Of a stretch of DNA of 64,000 bases, positions 1-8,911 are shown piece by piece. A model generated the notes under the pieces. It was not told where the DNA came from. It was given only the letters and a program-made list of their open reading frames with translations, and ran no database searches. Every line of letters starts with the position of its first letter. Position 1 is the stretch's first letter. Position numbers and translations under genes: made by a program. This DNA comes from Microbacterium sp. EST19A (GTDB taxonomy: Bacteria > Actinomycetota > Actinomycetes > Actinomycetales > Microbacteriaceae), in assembly GCF_019969685.1 (NCBI RefSeq), contig NZ_JAHXYZ010000006.1:1-64000 (forward strand), in the 5' to 3' direction.

Positions 1-120
1 GTTTCGGCGGCCATAGCGTGAGGGAAACGCCCGGTTACATTCCGAACCCGGAAGCTAAGCCTCACAGCGCCGATGGTACTGCAGGGGGGACCCTGTGGGA
101 GAGTAGGACACCGCCGGACT
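1..120 (+). rRNA. rrf: 5S ribosomal RNA
   Basis: The sequence matches the actinobacterial 5S pattern: a 5' arm GTTTCGGCGG that can pair with the 3' arm CCGCCGGAC near 111-119, the conserved CCGAACCCGGAAGCTAAGC block near 43-61, and GGGAGAGTAGG near 97-107. The 5' end lies at or just before the window edge, so the 16S and 23S genes should lie upstream. The exact 3' end is uncertain by a few bases. Confidence 0.95.
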
Positions 121-130
121 TCTTTTAGAC

Positions 131-162
131 AAGAAAGCCACCCAATGCTGGGTGGCTTTCTT
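131..162 (+). terminator. Terminator of the rRNA operon
   Basis: A perfect 14-bp inverted repeat (AAGAAAGCCACCCA, 4-nt loop, then its complement ending in TTTCTT) lies about 10 nt after the 5S gene. The symmetric A/T-rich ends would let it act in both directions, so it may also stop transcripts coming leftward from the histidine kinase gene that ends at 203. Confidence 0.85.
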
Positions 163-202
163 GCGTTAACAGCCGATATCGCCGCGCGAGGCAGCGAGTG
201 CG

Positions 203-1132
203 TCAGCGCCGGATGGGCAGCCGGAGCGTCACGAGCGTGCCGGACCCCTCGACGGAGCGGATTGACACGTCACCGCCGTGCTGACGCATCACCGTCGCGA
301 CGAGCGTCAACCCGATCCCCGACCCGGCGACGTCTCGGGCGTTCTGTGCTCGCGCCAGCTCATCGAAGACCTGAGACACCTCGTTCGCCGGAATACCTCG
401 GCCGGCATCCGCGACATCGATCACCGCCCACCCGTCCTGTTCGCGCAGGCGCACCTCGATGGGGCCTGCACTAGAGTACTTCGCGGCGTTCCCGAGCACG
501 TTGTCGATCGCCAGTGACAGCAGATCGACGTCCGCGGTGAGCGGCGGAACGGCCCACGGCACTCGCGTGACAGAGAACTCGAGCCGCGCCCCTGCAGCGG
601 GGTCCTGTTGGCGCAGCGCCGTGATGGCTTCGGCGATCAGGTGCTCGACGTCGACGAGCTCGAGCTCGAGCGGCCGGGTCTCCAGATCGGCGAGCTTCCG
701 AAGGTCGCGCACGAGCGTGCTGAGCTTCGTCGCCTGCGCGTCGACGGTGCGCCAGGCCGGACTCTGCCCACTGTCCGGCGCGGCGACCGCCGTGGCGCGG
801 ATGGCCGTGAGCGGGTTCTTCAGCTCATGGTCGAGCCTGGCCAGGAAGCGCTGGTGGCGGGTCCGTTCCTGCAGCGCGGCAGCTTTCCCTGCCGCCTCCA
901 CGGCCGCCGCTTCACGCCGACGCGATCGCGCGCCGGCCGCTCGCCACAGCAGCAGCGCACCGGGGATGGCCGAGACCAGGGCGCCCGCGATCAGCACCGC
1001 GCCGGGGAGCGCCAGTTCCATCGCGAGCACGCGGTGGTCGCCGGCGATCACCATCCCGCCCGCGGCCAGGGCGCACAGTCCGACCGGCGCGGCGGCCAGC
1101 ACGCCGAGTGCGACGCTCCGCCGATCGCTCAC
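203..1132 (-). CDS. Sensor histidine kinase
   Basis: Membrane sensor kinase of a two-component system (309 aa). Two hydrophobic segments (about residues 6-29 and 41-64) with a very short loop are followed by a HisKA domain with the H-box DHELKNPLTAIR (His102) and a HATPase domain with N-box DNVLGNAAKYS (about 210-220), DAGRGIP (242-248) and GSGIGL (270-275). The GTG start at 1132 forms a GTGA overlap with the stop of the response regulator gene, so I prefer it to longer in-frame starts. There is almost no extracellular sensor domain, so it probably senses the membrane or the lipoproteins encoded upstream in the operon. The signal is unknown. Confidence 0.9.
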   Translation of the reverse strand: MSDRRSVALGVLAAAPVGLCALAAGGMVIAGDHRVLAMELALPGAVLIAGALVSAIPGALLLWRAAGARSRRREAAAVEAAGKAAALQERTRHQRFLARLDHELKNPLTAIRATAVAAPDSGQSPAWRTVDAQATKLSTLVRDLRKLADLETRPLELELVDVEHLIAEAITALRQQDPAAGARLEFSVTRVPWAVPPLTADVDLLSLAIDNVLGNAAKYSSAGPIEVRLREQDGWAVIDVADAGRGIPANEVSQVFDELARAQNARDVAGSGIGLTLVATVMRQHGGDVSIRSVEGSGTLVTLRLPIRR

Positions 1133-1848
1133 CCCGCCACCACCGGTGCGAGGAAGCGGTACCCGAGGCTCTGGACCGTCTCGATGAACTGCACCTCGGC
1201 GACGTTGTCGCCCAGGACGCGACGCAACTCCGCGATGCGATGATCCACGGCGCGACTCGACGAGGCGAAGTCGAATCCCCACAGCGCGGACAGCAGTCGG
1301 TCCCGCGAGTGGACCTCTTCCGGATGAAGCATCAGATACTCCAGCAGCATCAGGGCCTTCGGCGTCACCGTCAGCTCATTCTCGCCGCGCCACACGCGGC
1401 GTGCGGTGCGATCGAGCGTCAGATCGAGCGAACGGAGCCGTTCGGCAGCCCGGAGCGGCACGGCCCCCCTCGCTGTGCGCCGGAGCACGGCCCGGATGCG
1501 GGAGATGAGCTCGTGCGGATCGAACGGCTTGTTCAGATAGTCGTCGGCACCCTCATCGAGCGCGGCGCTGCGCTCCCATGATTCGCCGACCTGGGTGAGC
1601 AGGATGATGGGAAGCCAGAGCTGGCGCGCCCGAACGCGTCGCACGAACTCGCGGCCGTCGACGTGCGGCATCAGGACGTCGCAGACCACGAGATCGGGCA
1701 CCTCTCGCTCCACCTCGCCGAGGCCCGCGCGGCCGTCCGCAGCCACGCGGACGTCGAAGCCGCTGCGACCGAGGAAGGCCGCCAGCGCGACGGTGATCGC
1801 CTCGTCGTCGTCGACGATGAGGATCTTCGGCCGCTCGCCGGCATCCAT
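1129..1848 (-). CDS. OmpR/PhoB-family response regulator
   Basis: DNA-binding response regulator of 239 aa. The receiver domain shows the acidic pair in ILIVDDDEA, the phospho-acceptor Asp57 in VVCDVLMP, Thr85 and Lys107 in LNKPF. The C-terminal winged-helix domain ends with a typical ETVQSLGYRF-like hairpin. The ATG at 1848 gives a standard N-terminus; the longer frame upstream is antisense-like arginine-rich sequence. The gene lies 5 nt after the DUF3060-like lipoprotein gene and overlaps the kinase by 4 nt, so the four genes probably form one operon. The targets are unknown; self-regulation is an inference. Confidence 0.93.
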   Translation of the reverse strand: MDAGERPKILIVDDDEAITVALAAFLGRSGFDVRVAADGRAGLGEVEREVPDLVVCDVLMPHVDGREFVRRVRARQLWLPIILLTQVGESWERSAALDEGADDYLNKPFDPHELISRIRAVLRRTARGAVPLRAAERLRSLDLTLDRTARRVWRGENELTVTPKALMLLEYLMLHPEEVHSRDRLLSALWGFDFASSSRAVDHRIAELRRVLGDNVAEVQFIETVQSLGYRFLAPVVAG

Positions 1849-1853
1849 CCGCG

Positions 1854-2393
1854 TCAGCCTCGCCTCAGGACGTTGGCCGTGCCGGTATCCGTGACCTGTG
1901 GGGTCTCGCCGGTCCAGTAGATCTCGTTCGCGCTTCCGCTCACTCGCACCTCGCCGAGCGTGCCCGCGTAGATGACCGTCCCGGATCCGCTCAGCAGGAT
2001 CGTCGTGACGTCGTCGACGATCACGGCACCGGCGTCGAGGTCGATCCGCACCTCCGCGCACGCTCCCTCGATGCGGATGATCGAGCCGTCCTGCTGGAGC
2101 GGACCGGTCGGGCACGGCATCGTCGTCGTCACGGAGTCCAGCAGACGCTGGCGGTGCTCGGCATGTTCGGCATCCAGCCCGTCGTGTTCCGTCGCCTCGG
2201 GCGTCTTCGTGGGCGGCCGCTCGGCGGCAGGTGTCTCGGCGGCGGGTGTCTCGGTGTCGGTCGAGCCGCTCGTCGCGCCGGGACTCTCTGCGGCGGGATC
2301 GATGATCCGCACGGTGCATCCGCTGAGGAGGACGGCGAGGATGATCGCCGCGGCCGCAGTGGCGGATGGACGGGGAGTGCGCATGTGTCTCAT
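1854..2393 (-). CDS. DUF3060-like secreted lipoprotein
   Basis: A 179-aa protein with an N-terminal signal peptide ending in a lipobox (LLSGC, Cys near residue 26), a Pro/Glu/Thr/Ala-rich linker and a C-terminal beta-rich segment (GSGTVIYAG, VRVSGSANEIYWTG) typical of the DUF3060 family. It should be anchored to the outer face of the cytoplasmic membrane. It sits 9 nt after the OmpA-like lipoprotein gene and just before the response regulator gene. Its function is unknown; a role as sensory partner of the kinase is an inference from the operon. Confidence 0.75.
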   Translation of the reverse strand: MRHMRTPRPSATAAAAIILAVLLSGCTVRIIDPAAESPGATSGSTDTETPAAETPAAERPPTKTPEATEHDGLDAEHAEHRQRLLDSVTTTMPCPTGPLQQDGSIIRIEGACAEVRIDLDAGAVIVDDVTTILLSGSGTVIYAGTLGEVRVSGSANEIYWTGETPQVTDTGTANVLRRG

Positions 2394-2402
2394 CCTCTCG
2401 TG

Positions 2403-3611
2403 TCAGAGAGCGGCCGGGATGAAGATCTCGACGCGGCGGTTGAGCTGTCGGCCGGCCGGGTTGTCGGCGCCGTCGATCTCGTTCGCCGCCACGGGACGGC
2501 TCTCACCATATCCTTCGGCGGAGAGGTCGGTGCGGACCCCGCGATCCTCCAAGCCCTTCACGACGGCGTCGGCCCGATCCTCCGACAGCGACAGGTTGTA
2601 CGAGTCGGAGCCGATCGAGTCGGTGTGCCCGGAGACGGACGCCTGGGCGACATCGAGCGATGTGAGCACGTCGGCGACGGCATCGAGTGTCGCTCCGGCA
2701 TCCGCGCGGATGTCGCTGCGATCGAAGTCGAAGAGAACCCCGTCCTGGAAGGTGAGCGTCGTTCCGCAGGACTCGAGCGGCGCGAGCGTTCGGAGAGGCG
2801 GGAACACGCCGAGGACCGGGACGACGGGCAGCGGTTCGGCATCCACCCGTTCACCGTCGACCTGCGCCGTGCCGTCACCGAAGTTCTGAATGGTGATGTC
2901 CTCGCTGCGGTAGTTGCCGGATCCGTCGCCGAAGTTCTGGATGCTGACCTCGCCGTTCTCGAAGGTGCCCGACCCGTCGCCGAAGTTCTGGATGGTCGCG
3001 GTCTGGTCCGCGTAGTTGCCGGATCCGTCGCCGAAGATCTGCACCGTCTTCGTCGCGTCGGCGTAGTTGCCGGATCCGTCGCCGAAGTTCTGGATCGTCA
3101 CCACGCCGTCGCTGTAGGTGCCGGACCCGTCGCCGAAGTTCTGGATGGTGACGCCGTTGATCGTCGAGTTGCCCGATCCGTCGCCGAAGTTCTGCACGGT
3201 CCCGTCGGGGCCGGTGAAGGATCCGGAGCCATCGCCGTACAGCAGCGCGGTGCCGTTCCCCGAGATGACGGTCCCGGTCGCATCGCAGTGCGCGGGCGAT
3301 GCCGTGACACCGGGGATGTCGGCCAGTGCGGCGTTCACCTCGATCGCGAACGCCGACGCCGAGGAGTCGAGGAGCGACAGGTCGGGGAGCACGAACAGCG
3401 GAATCGGCGGGAACTGTCCCACGTCGTATCCCGGCACCGTGGCCACGTCGGCGACGGGCACTGCCGACGCCGTCGCCGGTGCCTTCGCGGTCTGCTCCGG
3501 TGTGACGGCGGACCCGCTCGCACACCCGGTGAGGACGACGGATGCCGCCAGGCCGAGGACGAGGCCGCGGCGGACCTGTCGGGCGCTCAGGGCGGTTCGT
3601 GGGATGCTCAT
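2403..3611 (-). CDS. OmpA-family lipoprotein with tandem NFGDGSG repeats
   Basis: A 402-aa exported lipoprotein. The ATG at 3611 gives a signal peptide with lipobox VLTGC. The middle carries eight GDGSG-type repeats 17-18 residues apart. The C-terminus is an OmpA-like peptidoglycan-binding domain with FDFDRSDIRADAG, VSGHTDSIGSDSYN and LNRRVEIFI, including the Asp and Arg usually used to bind diaminopimelate or equivalent peptides. It would link membrane and cell wall. It is the first gene of the operon with the two-component system. The repeat block resembles DUF3060-type beta-solenoid sequence, like the next gene. Confidence 0.85.
   Translation of the reverse strand: MSIPRTALSARQVRRGLVLGLAASVVLTGCASGSAVTPEQTAKAPATASAVPVADVATVPGYDVGQFPPIPLFVLPDLSLLDSSASAFAIEVNAALADIPGVTASPAHCDATGTVISGNGTALLYGDGSGSFTGPDGTVQNFGDGSGNSTINGVTIQNFGDGSGTYSDGVVTIQNFGDGSGNYADATKTVQIFGDGSGNYADQTATIQNFGDGSGTFENGEVSIQNFGDGSGNYRSEDITIQNFGDGTAQVDGERVDAEPLPVVPVLGVFPPLRTLAPLESCGTTLTFQDGVLFDFDRSDIRADAGATLDAVADVLTSLDVAQASVSGHTDSIGSDSYNLSLSEDRADAVVKGLEDRGVRTDLSAEGYGESRPVAANEIDGADNPAGRQLNRRVEIFIPAAL
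2865..3240. repeat. In-gene tandem repeat block encoding QNFGDGSG units
   Basis: On the plus strand the core CCGTCGCCGAAG(T/A)TCTG recurs every 51-54 bp, encoding eight near-identical units in the OmpA-like lipoprotein. The similarity extends to the DNA level, so copy number may change by slippage or recombination. The last unit (near 2867) is degenerate (GDGTA). Confidence 0.85.
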
Positions 3612-3679
3612 GACTCGAGCGTATCCAGCCGTTGTCGCGGGGGTGTCGCAGCGATGTCGCAGCTCTGCGACATGTGCGC

Positions 3680-4468
3680 TCATCGCTTCAGCCGGGACTC
3701 CAGGACCGCCGCCGTGTCGATCACGGCATCCGCCAGGTCGCGCTCCTGGACTCCGTCGCCCGCCCAGGTCACCGCGACCGCGGCGACCGGCCACCCCGCA
3801 TGGTCCTTCACGACCGATCCGACGGACCGGAGCCCGTCGGCGACCTCGCTGTCTTCCGTGGCGTAGCCGCGCGACCGTACCTCGCGGAGCAGCTCGCGCA
3901 GCTCCGACGGGCGGCGAGGCCCGAGACCCGTGCGATCCGGGAACGCCGAGGCGTGGGGGTACAGCGCACGCACCTGCTCACGGGGGAGTGCCGCGAGCAT
4001 GGCCCGTCCGCTCGCCGTGAGGTGCGCGGGGAGCCGCACGCCGACGTCGGTCACCAGCGCCTGCCGCCGCGGTGCGCGCTCCTCGACGATGTAGAGGACA
4101 TCGCCGCCGCTCATCACCGCGAGGTGCGCGCTCTCCCCGAGCCGATCGGAGAGGGCGGCGACCAGAGGGCGCCCCAGCCGGGCGAGTGGCTGTTGCCGCG
4201 CGTACCCGCCGGCGAGTTCGAACGCCGACGTGCCGAGCCCCCAGCGCTGCTCCTCCCGGAAGTGGAGCACGAACCCGTGCGCCGAGAGTGTCGTCAGCAG
4301 GTGATAGACCGTCGACCGAGGGAGCGCGAGCTCACGGGCGATCGCCGACGCCGCGACCGGCGCCGGCCTCCCGGCGAGGTAGCTCAGGATGCGCAGCGTG
4401 TTCTCCGCCGCAGGCACCTGCGGTTCGCCGCGCCCTCCGGCCTCCGAGTTGTCTGGGATCACAGACAC
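3680..4468 (-). CDS. IclR-family regulator, probable regulator of the hut genes
   Basis: A 262-aa protein with an N-terminal winged HTH (ENTLRILSYL, then ALPRSTVYHLLTTLSAHGFV near residues 50-70) and an IclR effector-binding domain (HLAVMSGGDVLYIVEE, then LTASGRAMLAAL). The start is GTG (4468); a second GTG lies 6 nt downstream. It is divergent from hutH with only 52 nt between the start codons, so it probably regulates the histidine utilisation operon, perhaps in response to urocanate. That link is inferred from position only. Confidence 0.88.
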   Translation of the reverse strand: MSVIPDNSEAGGRGEPQVPAAENTLRILSYLAGRPAPVAASAIARELALPRSTVYHLLTTLSAHGFVLHFREEQRWGLGTSAFELAGGYARQQPLARLGRPLVAALSDRLGESAHLAVMSGGDVLYIVEERAPRRQALVTDVGVRLPAHLTASGRAMLAALPREQVRALYPHASAFPDRTGLGPRRPSELRELLREVRSRGYATEDSEVADGLRSVGSVVKDHAGWPVAAVAVTWAGDGVQERDLADAVIDTAAVLESRLKR

Positions 4469-4520
4469 AGCCTGTCATGATCCGGTGTCGACGGCGACCC
4501 CGCGGGTGTGGAATCGGAAC
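4469..4520. promoter_or_regulatory. Shared IclR/hutH divergent promoter region
   Basis: Only 52 nt separate the IclR GTG from the hutH ATG, so both promoters must overlap here or extend into the genes. GACAC at 4465 and GTGTC at 4494 form a possible but weak dyad. I see no convincing -35/-10 pair. Confidence 0.4.
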
Positions 4521-6062
4521 ATGGTCGATCTCGCTCCCGTTCTCGTCGGTACATCGCCGCTGACTCCCGCCGAGGTGGTCGCCGTCGCACGGCACGGCGC
4601 TCCCGTCGTCCTCGACACCGAAGCGCTCACCCGCGTCGCCGCGACCCGACAGGTGATCGACGGGCTCGCCGCCGACCCGCACCCGCACTACGGAGTGTCC
4701 ACCGGATTCGGGGCCCTGGCGACCACGTTCATCGCTCCGGATCGGCGGCTGCAGCTGCAGGCCAGCCTCATCCGCTCGCATGCCGCCGGGACCGGCGCCG
4801 AGGTCGAGGTCGAGGTCACTCGCGGGCTCCAGCTCCTGCGTCTGCAGACCCTGGCGTCCGGCCGCACGGGCGTGCGACCGATCGTCGTCGAGACCTACGC
4901 GGCGATGCTCAACAACGGCATCACCCCCGTCGTGCGCGAGTACGGCTCGCTCGGATGCTCCGGCGACCTCGCGCCCCTCGCGCACATCGCCCTCGCCGCC
5001 ATGGGCGAGGGGGAGGTCCGCGACGCTGAGGCTTCTCTTCTTCCTGCCGCGGAGGCGCTCGCCGCCGCGGGGATCGAGCCTCTCACGCTCGTCGAGAAGG
5101 AGGGGCTCGCGCTGATCAACGGCACCGACGGCATGCTCGGGATGCTCGTCCTGGCACTGCACGATCTCGACACCCTGCTCCTCACCGCCGACGTCGCCGC
5201 CGCCATGTCGGTCGAGTCGCAGCTGGGCACCGATGCCGTCTTCGCCGCCGACCTGATGGCCCTGCGCCCGCAGACCGGGCAGACCGAGTCCGCGGCGAAC
5301 CTGCGGGCTTTCCTCGCCTCCTCGCCGATGGTCGCCAGCCACAAGGGGCCGGATGACGGTCGCGTGCAGGACGCGTACTCGCTGCGGTGCTCGCCGCAGG
5401 TGCACGGCACCGCGCGCGACACGATGGCCCACGCGGGCATGATCGCCGGACGCGAACTCGCCAGCGTCATCGACAACCCGGTGATCACGATCGACGGCCG
5501 CATCGAGTCGAACGGCAACTTCCACGGAGCGCCGGTGGCTGCCGTGCTCGACTTCCTCGCCATCTCGGTCGCCGACGTCGCCTCGGTGTCGGAGCGCCGG
5601 ACCGACCGGGCACTCGACCCCGCTCGCAGCCACGGCCTGCCGCCCTTCCTGGCGGACGAGGTCGGCGTCGATTCCGGCCTCATGATCGCGCAGTACGCAG
5701 CGGCGGGAATCGTGTCCGAGCTCAAGCGCCTCGCCGTGCCGGCATCCGTCGACTCGATCCCGTCCTCCGCGATGCAGGAAGACCACGTCTCGATGGGCTG
5801 GGCGGCGGCACGCAAGCTCCGCCGTGCGATCGACGGACTCGGTCGCGTGCTGGCGATCGAGATCCTCACCGCAGCCCGCGCGCTCGATCTGCGCGCCCCG
5901 CTGCAGGCGGGACCCGCCACCGGCGCCGTGCGCGACCTCGTGCGCACCGTCGTCGCCGGCCCCGGACCCGATCGGTTCCTCTCGCCCGAGATGGAAGCCG
6001 TCACCGCACTCGTCCAGTCGGGCGACGTCGCCCGCATCGCGAAGGAGCACATTCATGGCTGA
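4521..6062 (+). CDS. hutH: Histidine ammonia-lyase
   Basis: Cytoplasmic enzyme that removes ammonia from L-histidine to give urocanate, the first step of histidine breakdown (513 aa, normal length). It shows HYGVSTGFGALATTF with the catalytic Tyr near residue 57 and the cofactor loop YGSLGCSGDLAPLAH (Cys146-Ser147-Gly148). This loop makes the MIO prosthetic group; here the triad is Cys-Ser-Gly instead of the common Ala-Ser-Gly, as I recall for other actinobacterial enzymes. The start ATG has a weak GGAA upstream. It overlaps hutU by 8 nt, which indicates translational coupling. Confidence 0.96.
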   Translation: MVDLAPVLVGTSPLTPAEVVAVARHGAPVVLDTEALTRVAATRQVIDGLAADPHPHYGVSTGFGALATTFIAPDRRLQLQASLIRSHAAGTGAEVEVEVTRGLQLLRLQTLASGRTGVRPIVVETYAAMLNNGITPVVREYGSLGCSGDLAPLAHIALAAMGEGEVRDAEASLLPAAEALAAAGIEPLTLVEKEGLALINGTDGMLGMLVLALHDLDTLLLTADVAAAMSVESQLGTDAVFAADLMALRPQTGQTESAANLRAFLASSPMVASHKGPDDGRVQDAYSLRCSPQVHGTARDTMAHAGMIAGRELASVIDNPVITIDGRIESNGNFHGAPVAAVLDFLAISVADVASVSERRTDRALDPARSHGLPPFLADEVGVDSGLMIAQYAAAGIVSELKRLAVPASVDSIPSSAMQEDHVSMGWAAARKLRRAIDGLGRVLAIEILTAARALDLRAPLQAGPATGAVRDLVRTVVAGPGPDRFLSPEMEAVTALVQSGDVARIAKEHIHG

Positions 6063-7719
6063 CAACACCGCATCAGGACCCCGCGTCGTCCGCGCCGCTC
6101 GAGGCGACCAGCGCACCGCGAAGAGCTGGGGCGCGGAAGCGGCCAAGCGGATGCTGATGAACAATCTCGATCCCGAGGTCGCCGAGCACCCCGAGGATCT
6201 CGTCGTCTACGGCGGCACGGGAAAGGCCGCCCGGAGCTGGGAGGCGTACGACGCGATCGTGCGCACCCTCGACGAGCTCGAGCCCGACGAGACGCTGCTC
6301 GTGCAGTCCGGCAAGCCCGTCGGCGTCTTCCGCACCCACGAGTGGGCGCCGCGAGTGCTCATCGCCAACTCGAACCTCGTCGGGGACTGGGCGACGTGGC
6401 CGGAGTTCCGCAAGCTCGAGGAGCTCGGGCTGATCATGTACGGCCAGATGACCGCCGGATCCTGGATCTACATCGGCACTCAGGGGATCCTCCAGGGGAC
6501 GTACGAGACCTTCGCCGCCGTCGCCCGCTCGCTCGGACGGGACTCGCTGCGGGGCACCCTCACGCTCACCGGTGGGGCCGGAGGGATGGGCGGGGCGCAG
6601 CCGCTCGCCGTCACCATGAACGACGGGGTGGTCCTCATCGTCGACGTCGACGAGTCACGGCTCGCGCGGCGGGTCGATCACGGCTACCTCGACGAGTACA
6701 CGACCGACCTCGACGCGGCTGTCGCGCGTGTGCTCGCGGCGAAGGATGCCGGTGAGGCCCTCTCGGTCGGCGTGGTCGGCAACGCGGCGGAGGTCTTCCC
6801 CGAGCTGCTGCGCCGTGGTGTGCCGATCGACATCGTCACCGATCAGACCAGCGCGCACGATCCGCTGGCGTACCTGCCGCTCGGCATCGCCGTCGCCGAC
6901 TGGAAGGCCGAAGCCGAGCGCGACCCGGAGGACTTCACCCGCCGCTCCCGCGAATCCATGGCCGCGCACGTCGCTGCGATGGTGGCCTTCCAGGATGCCG
7001 GTGCTGCGGTCTTCGATTACGGCAACTCCATCCGTCGTGAGGCCGAGCTGGGCGGCTTCGAGCGGGCCTTCGAGTTCCCCGGCTTCGTGCCCGCGTACAT
7101 CCGCCCGCAGTTCGAGGAAGGGCGCGGACCGTTCCGCTGGGCCGCGCTCTCCGGCGACCCCGAGGACATCTACAAGACCGACCGGGCGATCGCCGAGCTG
7201 TTCCCCGAGGATGCCGCCCTGCACCGCTGGCTGGAGAAGGCGGCGGAGAAGGTGCACTTCGAGGGCCTGCCCGCGCGCATCTGCTGGCTCGGCTACAAGG
7301 AGCGCCACCTCGCCGGCCTGAAGTTCAACGAGATGGTGGCATCCGGCGAGCTGTCCGCCCCGATCGTGATCGGTCGTGACCACCTCGACTCCGGTTCCGT
7401 GGCGTCGCCGTATCGCGAGACCGAGGCCATGAAGGACGGCTCCGACGCGATCGCGGACTGGCCCCTGCTGAACGCGCTGCTGAACACGTCGTCCGGTGCC
7501 TCCTGGGTGTCGCTGCACCACGGCGGCGGCGTCGGCATCGGCCGCTCCATCCACGCGGGGCAGGTCTCCGTCGCCGACGGCAGCGATCTCGCGGCCGAGA
7601 AGCTGGAGCGGGTGCTCACGAACGACCCCGGCACCGGCGTGATGCGTCACGTGGATGCCGGCTACGAACACGCCCGTGACGTGGCCCGTGATCGCGGTCT
7701 CAAGATCCCGATGCTCTGA
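6055..7719 (+). CDS. hutU: Urocanate hydratase (urocanase)
   Basis: NAD-dependent hydratase converting urocanate to imidazolone propionate (554 aa, the usual length). The dinucleotide-binding stretch GGAGGMGGAQPLAVTMNDG lies near residues 175-195, the active-site Cys is in RICWLGYKER, and the C-terminal HHGGGVGIGRSIHAGQ block is present. The ATG at 6055 lies inside the end of hutH and starts a canonical N-terminus. hutI follows after 12 nt, giving a hutHUI operon. Confidence 0.97.
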   Translation: MADNTASGPRVVRAARGDQRTAKSWGAEAAKRMLMNNLDPEVAEHPEDLVVYGGTGKAARSWEAYDAIVRTLDELEPDETLLVQSGKPVGVFRTHEWAPRVLIANSNLVGDWATWPEFRKLEELGLIMYGQMTAGSWIYIGTQGILQGTYETFAAVARSLGRDSLRGTLTLTGGAGGMGGAQPLAVTMNDGVVLIVDVDESRLARRVDHGYLDEYTTDLDAAVARVLAAKDAGEALSVGVVGNAAEVFPELLRRGVPIDIVTDQTSAHDPLAYLPLGIAVADWKAEAERDPEDFTRRSRESMAAHVAAMVAFQDAGAAVFDYGNSIRREAELGGFERAFEFPGFVPAYIRPQFEEGRGPFRWAALSGDPEDIYKTDRAIAELFPEDAALHRWLEKAAEKVHFEGLPARICWLGYKERHLAGLKFNEMVASGELSAPIVIGRDHLDSGSVASPYRETEAMKDGSDAIADWPLLNALLNTSSGASWVSLHHGGGVGIGRSIHAGQVSVADGSDLAAEKLERVLTNDPGTGVMRHVDAGYEHARDVARDRGLKIPML

Positions 7720-7731
7720 GACACTGCTGCC

Positions 7732-8898
7732 ATGACGACGCTCCTCACGAACATCGCCGAGCTGACGACCAACGATCCGTCGCACACCGGCGACCCGACG
7801 GGCACCCTGCTCGACGCGGCAGTGCTGATCGACGACGGACGCGTCGCGTGGGTCGGACCGGCCGGTGAAGCCCCGGACGCCGACGAGGTCATCGACGCGG
7901 GTCGACGAGCGGTGATCCCGGGCTTCGTCGACAGCCACAGCCACCTCGTGTTCGGTGGCGACCGCGCCCCGGAGTTCGAGGCGCGGATGGCGGGGCAGAA
8001 GTATGCCGCGGGCGGCATCCGCTCGACTGTCGCCGCCACTCGCGCGGCGAGCGACGACGACCTGCGGGCCCGGTTGCGCGGATTCCTCGACGAGATGGTC
8101 GCGCAGGGCACCACGACCGTCGAGATCAAGAGCGGGTACGGCCTGAGCGTCGCCGACGAGGAGCGACTGGTGCGCCTGGCTTCCGAGGTGACACCCGAGG
8201 TGACGTTCCTCGGCGCGCATGTCGTTCCCGCCGAGTACGCCGACCGCGCCGACGACTACGTCGACCTCGTGGTCGGTCCGATGCTCGACGCCTGCGCTCC
8301 GCACGCGAGGTGGATCGACGTGTTCTGCGAGACGGGCGCCTTCACGGTGCCGCAGTCGCGCCGAGTGCTCGAAGCCGGCATCGCCCGGGGGCTCGCGCCC
8401 CGCTTGCACGCGAGCCAGCTGGGCCCGGGCGACGGCGTGGGCCTGGCAGTCGAGCTCGGAGCGGCATCCGTCGACCACGGCACGTACCTGACCGACGACG
8501 ACGTCACGGCGCTCGCCGCATCCGACACCGTGCTCACGCTGCTGCCCGGCGTGGAGTTCTCGACCCGGCAGCCCTACCCGGACGCGCGTCGGCTGATCGA
8601 CGCCGGCGTGACGGTCGCACTCGCCTGCGACACGAACCCGGGATCGAGCTTCACCTCGTCGATGCCGTTCTGCATCGCGATCGCCGTGCGTGACATGGGG
8701 ATGACGCCGGCCGAGGCGGTCTGGGCGGCGACGGCCGGCGGGGCCGCGGCGCTCCGCCGCGACGATGTCGGGATCATCGCACCGGGCGCCCGTGCCGATC
8801 TCGTGCTGCTCGATGCGCCCACCCGCATCCACCTCGCCTACCGCCCGGGGGTGCCGCTCGTCCGCAGCGTCTGGAAGGACGGCGTTCTCGTCGTCTGA
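7732..8898 (+). CDS. hutI: Imidazolonepropionase
   Basis: Amidohydrolase that opens imidazolone propionate to N-formimino-L-glutamate (388 aa). The metal-binding HxH is in DSHSHLVFGG near residues 66-75; other family blocks are EIKSGYGL, HASQLGPGDG and the Asp-containing ACDTNPGSS. It closes the hutHUI operon. The next pathway gene, the formiminoglutamate hydrolase, is not adjacent; the candidate is at 15084-16025. The 13 nt to the convergent debranching-enzyme gene hold no clear terminator. Confidence 0.96.
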   Translation: MTTLLTNIAELTTNDPSHTGDPTGTLLDAAVLIDDGRVAWVGPAGEAPDADEVIDAGRRAVIPGFVDSHSHLVFGGDRAPEFEARMAGQKYAAGGIRSTVAATRAASDDDLRARLRGFLDEMVAQGTTTVEIKSGYGLSVADEERLVRLASEVTPEVTFLGAHVVPAEYADRADDYVDLVVGPMLDACAPHARWIDVFCETGAFTVPQSRRVLEAGIARGLAPRLHASQLGPGDGVGLAVELGAASVDHGTYLTDDDVTALAASDTVLTLLPGVEFSTRQPYPDARRLIDAGVTVALACDTNPGSSFTSSMPFCIAIAVRDMGMTPAEAVWAATAGGAAALRRDDVGIIAPGARADLVLLDAPTRIHLAYRPGVPLVRSVWKDGVLVV

Positions 8899-8911
8899 GC
8901 GTCGCGGGGCG

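Noticed and set aside
73..474. Open frame across the 5S end and terminator
   Set aside because: Starts inside the rRNA, crosses a terminator and has Arg/Pro-rich sequence typical of a GC-rich shadow frame.
4332..6164. 610-codon minus-strand frame opposite hutH
   Set aside because: Antisense of a clear hutH; His/Gly/Arg-rich sequence without domains. High GC keeps such frames open.
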